Assembly: GCA_964642165.1 (NCBI GenBank)
Contig: CAZXOC010000016.1
Location: 1 to 45,357 of the forward strand
Direction: 5' to 3'
Origin: CAYRVX01 sp964642165
Lineage (GTDB): Bacteria > Planctomycetota > Phycisphaerae > SM23-33
DNA: 45,357 nucleotides
In this document: piece by piece, positions 42,641 through 45,357 of the stretch
Layout of the letters: every line of letters starts with the position of its first letter
Numbering within the stretch: the stretch's first letter is position 1
The notes under the pieces: model-generated
The model's input: only the letters and a program-made list of their open reading frames with translations
What the model was told of the DNA's origin: nothing
Databases searched by the model: none
Translations under genes and position numbers: made by a program

Positions 42641-44041
42641 TCAGGCCTCATCCTCAGCGTCCCGGTCGGGGTCGTCTGCCACCCATCCCTCCTCGTCCCA
42701 GGAACCGTACTGGGCCGGCGGATCGCCTTTGGCGTCCAGGATCGTAGCCGCCGCGATCGCCTCATCCGGCGGGTCGACGCGCTCGAGCTTGACGTCGAAT
42801 TGCCAGTTGTCGCCGAAGTCGTAGACGAACGTCATCCCGTCCCCCCGCGTCAGCGGCAGCTCGCCGATGGAGGCGTCGAGGAGGTTCAGCCCGTCGCAGT
42901 GCGACGCCGCGTACCTGGGCCCTTCCGCTCGGACGGCCGCTCCTCGCCGATCGCGATACTCGAAGCACCACAGGTGATCGTGATCGAAGTCCATCGAATT
43001 GAGGATGGCGTTCGCCAGGTCGTCCAGATCGCCGTCCGCCGGAATGGCGATGCGCCGCCAGGTCCGCCCGAGCGAGGCCCTGAAGACAAACGTTCCCTCG
43101 CGGAACTCCGGCCCGGGGATGACCAGGTTGTTCCGCCATTCGGGGAAGTACGGCTGGAAGATCGCCTGCCATTGGCCGAACGCAGGTTCGCCCTCGTCGG
43201 GGGGGAGGTCCTCGTCCTCCAGCTCCTCCTCGTCCCGGTCATGGTCCTCCTCAGAGTCCTCCTCGGCAACTGCATCGTCCTCCCACTTCTCCTCCGCCCG
43301 ATGGAGGAGCTCGCCCGGGAGGAGCCAGGGCCGCATCAGGCGGCGCGCGATGAGCTGGAACAGCGCCTCGCCAAACAGGCGGCGCCGCGCGCGCCGCGGG
43401 CACCAGGGCTTGCCCGCCCGGGGACTGCCGTGCTCCAGCTCCAGCAGCCCGAACAGGTCCATCAGCGCGGGCTGGTGCCCGAAGTCGCCGCTGAAGGCGC
43501 ATTCGTGGATCGGCTGGACCTCCAGGCCCTCCGCGGGGACGCTGTTCCAGAGCTGGAACACCTCGTAGTACATCGACGTGCGCCAGCCCCCTCGCTGGGC
43601 GATCATCTCCGGTCTCGCGCGGAGCATCCACGCCTCCAGAAGCGTGAAGTACCGCTCGGTGGGGTTCAGGCCCGCCCACGACGCCAGCACGGGATCGTTC
43701 CGCACCAGCCGCGCCTTCGTGCCCGAGCCCTCCGCAAAGACCAGCTCCGTCGCGCGACCCAGCAGGTAGAGCCCCTGGATGTACGGATAGGATCGCTGCT
43801 GCGGCCGCTTGAGGCGAAGCTCGATGGGGCGGCTCAGGCGGGCGTTCAGCTCCGTCAGACGGCGCATCGGCAGCAGATGGTGCTTCCCCGCGGACGGGAG
43901 GCCGTCCCCGACGAAGTCCAGCAGCACCTGGAAGTCGCGCAGGATCGAACCGGGCTGGGCCTCGTCGATCTGCGTGTCGCGCAGCACGCGCCCCAGCTTT
44001 CCGGACAGCCCGGGGATTCGTTTGGCCGGTAGCTTTGCCAT
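42641..44041 (-). CDS. plasmid pRiA4b ORF-3-like protein
   Basis: A 466-residue protein with no signal peptide. The C-terminal 170 residues match the pRiA4b ORF-3 domain: FVFRASLGRTWRRIAIPADG, LWCFEYRDRRG, and DGMTFVYDFGDNWQFDVKLE with its typical end. The N-terminal 250 residues form a helical region I do not recognise. The two are joined by a strongly acidic linker rich in Glu and Asp (about residues 265-305). Proteins with this domain are common on plasmids and near mobile elements; their function is unknown. GGAGG lies six bases before ATG 44041. Confidence 0.82.
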   Translation of the reverse strand: MAKLPAKRIPGLSGKLGRVLRDTQIDEAQPGSILRDFQVLLDFVGDGLPSAGKHHLLPMRRLTELNARLSRPIELRLKRPQQRSYPYIQGLYLLGRATELVFAEGSGTKARLVRNDPVLASWAGLNPTERYFTLLEAWMLRARPEMIAQRGGWRTSMYYEVFQLWNSVPAEGLEVQPIHECAFSGDFGHQPALMDLFGLLELEHGSPRAGKPWCPRRARRRLFGEALFQLIARRLMRPWLLPGELLHRAEEKWEDDAVAEEDSEEDHDRDEEELEDEDLPPDEGEPAFGQWQAIFQPYFPEWRNNLVIPGPEFREGTFVFRASLGRTWRRIAIPADGDLDDLANAILNSMDFDHDHLWCFEYRDRRGAAVRAEGPRYAASHCDGLNLLDASIGELPLTRGDGMTFVYDFGDNWQFDVKLERVDPPDEAIAAATILDAKGDPPAQYGSWDEEGWVADDPDRDAEDEA

Positions 44042-44126
44042 GGCGCTCCTCCCTGCCCGCCCGGGGGCGAGGCAAACAAGGGCATGTCCCATCCGCCGCA
44101 GGCCCGACGCCCTTCGCGGAGCGGCG

Positions 44127-44285
44127 TTACGTTTCCTGACACGACACGACGCGGTGGCGCGACTCGTGCCCGCAGATGTGGCAGCGCACGGTGCGGGTCT
44201 CGTCACCGCGCGGCGCGTCCCGGATCTCCGCGTACACGTAGCCGCAGCTCTCGCACTGCCAGATGATCCGGTATTGCTTCTCCAC
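44127..44285 (-). CDS. small zinc-ribbon protein
   Basis: A 52-residue protein with two CxxC knuckles, WQCESCGYVY and VRCHICGHES, the pattern of a rubredoxin-like or zinc-ribbon domain. The start is a GTG at 44285 with GAGGG about seven bases upstream. It begins 26 bases after the fucosidase stop and is probably co-transcribed with it. Metal binding is likely; function is unknown. It could be a stand-alone nucleic-acid or protein-binding ribbon. Confidence 0.6.
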   Translation of the reverse strand: MEKQYRIIWQCESCGYVYAEIRDAPRGDETRTVRCHICGHESRHRVVSCQET

Positions 44286-44311
44286 GCCGGTTCCCTCGGC
44301 CGCCGGCGCGG

Positions 44312-45357
44312 TCACGTCACCGGCACGAGCCGGACGGCGGCGACGCCCAGGCCGGCGCGGGCGGCTGGGTTGATGCGCTCGGCGCGGAGCTTCAGCGTGT
44401 GCGTGCCGGGCCTGGCGATGGTGATGCGGCCGAAGCGCGTCGCCGCCTCGGGCGCGTGCAGCGTGCGGGGGCTGACGATTTGCTCGTCGGCGCGGATCGT
44501 CTTCGCGAGGCCCTTGCGGCCGACGGAGACCTTCACCTTGTGCCCGCCGACCCATTTGCGCCCGCGGACGGAGGTGACGACCTTGACCTCGAACTCGCCC
44601 GGGGCGTGGACCTTGACGTCCCAGTGGATCCAGTTGCTCCGGGAGAACCAGTTCTCGGTGACGCCGCCGCGCCCGACGCGGACCGGTCGCCCGGTCTTCG
44701 GGACGTGCAGCTCGGCCATGTGCGCCGGCAGCGAGATCGATCCGTCCGGCTGCTGGAGGGGCGACTCGTCCACGTCCGCGGCGCCGGCGATCTCCAGCAC
44801 GACCACGGACACGTTCCTGTCCGGCCGCTTCCGCGGCAGCGTCAGCTCCAGCTCGTGCCAGTCGGCGTCCTTGTCGTGCGCCTGGGCCACCTCGACCGTC
44901 TTGCGCCTGTCCGCCAGCAGGTAGGCGCGCTTCACCTTGTTCTGCAGGCCCGCCAGCTTGAGCCGCCGCGGCCAGGTGTACATCAGCAGGTACAGGCGCC
45001 CGCGCTTCTGCGTGATGCGGCCCCAGTCGAACTCGTAGGGGTACGGGTTGGCCTGCGTGCCGTAGATGGCCTCGCCGTTGACCTTCATCCACGTCCCGAT
45101 GGCCTTGAGGCGCGTGACGCTGGGCTTGGGGATGAGCCCCTCGGCCGTCGGGCCGACGTTCAGCAGGTAGTTGACCCCCTTGCTGGCCAGGTCGCACAGC
45201 AGGTGCAGCAGCGTCCGGACGCTCTTCCAGTCGTGGTCCTGCTTCTTGAAGCCCCAGGTGCGGTTCATGGTGGCCGGCGTCTCCCAGTCGCCGACGACGC
45301 GTCCGGCGGGGATCTGGTTGTCGCCCATGGAGCCGTAGTCGCCCACGTCGTTGCCGA
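44312..45357 (-). CDS. alpha-L-fucosidase (GH29), C-terminal part (runs off the window)
   Basis: The 3' 348 codons of a GH29 enzyme that removes L-fucose from glycans. The barrel's end is clear: GDWETPATMNRTWGFKKQDH, LLHLLCDLASKGVNYLLNVG, PTAEGLIP and WMKVNGEAIYGT, all typical of GH29. Two beta domains follow, the second (from about WFSRSNWIHWDVKV) resembling extra binding domains of planctomycete fucosidases. The catalytic nucleophile lies upstream, beyond the window. The gene heads a minus-strand run containing a sulfatase, so fucosylated, possibly sulfated, glycans are a reasonable substrate guess. Confidence 0.9.
   Translation of the reverse strand, partial: GNDVGDYGSMGDNQIPAGRVVGDWETPATMNRTWGFKKQDHDWKSVRTLLHLLCDLASKGVNYLLNVGPTAEGLIPKPSVTRLKAIGTWMKVNGEAIYGTQANPYPYEFDWGRITQKRGRLYLLMYTWPRRLKLAGLQNKVKRAYLLADRRKTVEVAQAHDKDADWHELELTLPRKRPDRNVSVVVLEIAGAADVDESPLQQPDGSISLPAHMAELHVPKTGRPVRVGRGGVTENWFSRSNWIHWDVKVHAPGEFEVKVVTSVRGRKWVGGHKVKVSVGRKGLAKTIRADEQIVSPRTLHAPEAATRFGRITIARPGTHTLKLRAERINPAARAGLGVAAVRLVPVT

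Noticed and set aside
1..45357. CRISPR arrays, tRNA or rRNA genes, insertion sequences
   Set aside because: Reading both strands I saw no regularly spaced repeats, no cloverleaf or conserved rRNA segments, and no transposase motifs. The pRiA4b ORF-3 and DUF4160/2442 genes hint at mobility but are not elements themselves.

Overview
The window is a G+C-rich, gene-dense bacterial scaffold with one 100-N gap at 23614-23713. Three sulfatase genes, many secreted glycan-active enzymes, a Tat-exported sulfatase with HEAT repeats, a PIG-L/NagB-like pair and an ECF sigma factor point to the Planctomycetes-Verrucomicrobia-Chlamydiae superphylum, most likely a planctomycete assembled from a metagenome. 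No rRNA or other marker gene is present, so this placement is inference. Most long open frames opposite the real genes are artefacts of the base composition.

Layout. 1-1500: 5' part of a sulfatase gene and a PfkB sugar kinase (minus strand). 1501-2168: an intergenic region with a consensus sigma-70 promoter followed by three hairpins and a T-rich tract, which is a candidate small RNA. 2169-3041: HAD hydrolase and a possible 33-residue membrane peptide. 3042-3296 shows nothing recognisable. 3297-17849: a carbohydrate cluster with a clan GH-A-like hydrolase, sulfatase, GH130, GH10, GH2, a fucose-isomerase-like protein, an FG-GAP protein and a beta-helix protein. 17996-20073: a two-gene Septu-type anti-phage system (ptuA, ptuB). 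20057-23179: a large GH42-like secreted enzyme whose start lies inside ptuB. 23200-23613: a DUF2442/DUF4160 pair cut by the gap. 23863-25573: NagB-like isomerase and PIG-L deacetylase. 25795-28262: secreted subtilase, ECF sigma factor and membrane protein. 28354-30585: a GH67-like secreted protein. 31155-36673: a bidirectional NAD-linked [NiFe]-hydrogenase operon (hoxF, hoxU, hoxY, hoxH), its maturation protease and an orphan response regulator. 36797-38982: a coupled AlbA_2/GHKL protein and ParA ATPase. 39021-39998: aldo/keto reductase. 40002-45357 (minus): fucosidase, zinc ribbon, pRiA4b ORF-3-like protein, sulfatase-HEAT fusion and MsrA.

How they may work together. The exported sulfatases, GH2, GH10, GH29, GH42-like and GH67-like enzymes would strip and cut sulfated, fucose- or xylose-containing heteropolysaccharides. 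GH130, the isomerase-like protein and the PfkB kinase would process the released sugars in the cytoplasm. The Hox hydrogenase would balance NAD(H), evolving H2 during sugar fermentation or taking it up. The Septu pair, the AlbA_2/ParA operon and the DUF4160/DUF2442 pair are accessory cargo between the metabolic blocks. The Septu and subtilase/sigma segments look, by eye, less strongly G/C-biased at third codon positions than their neighbours.
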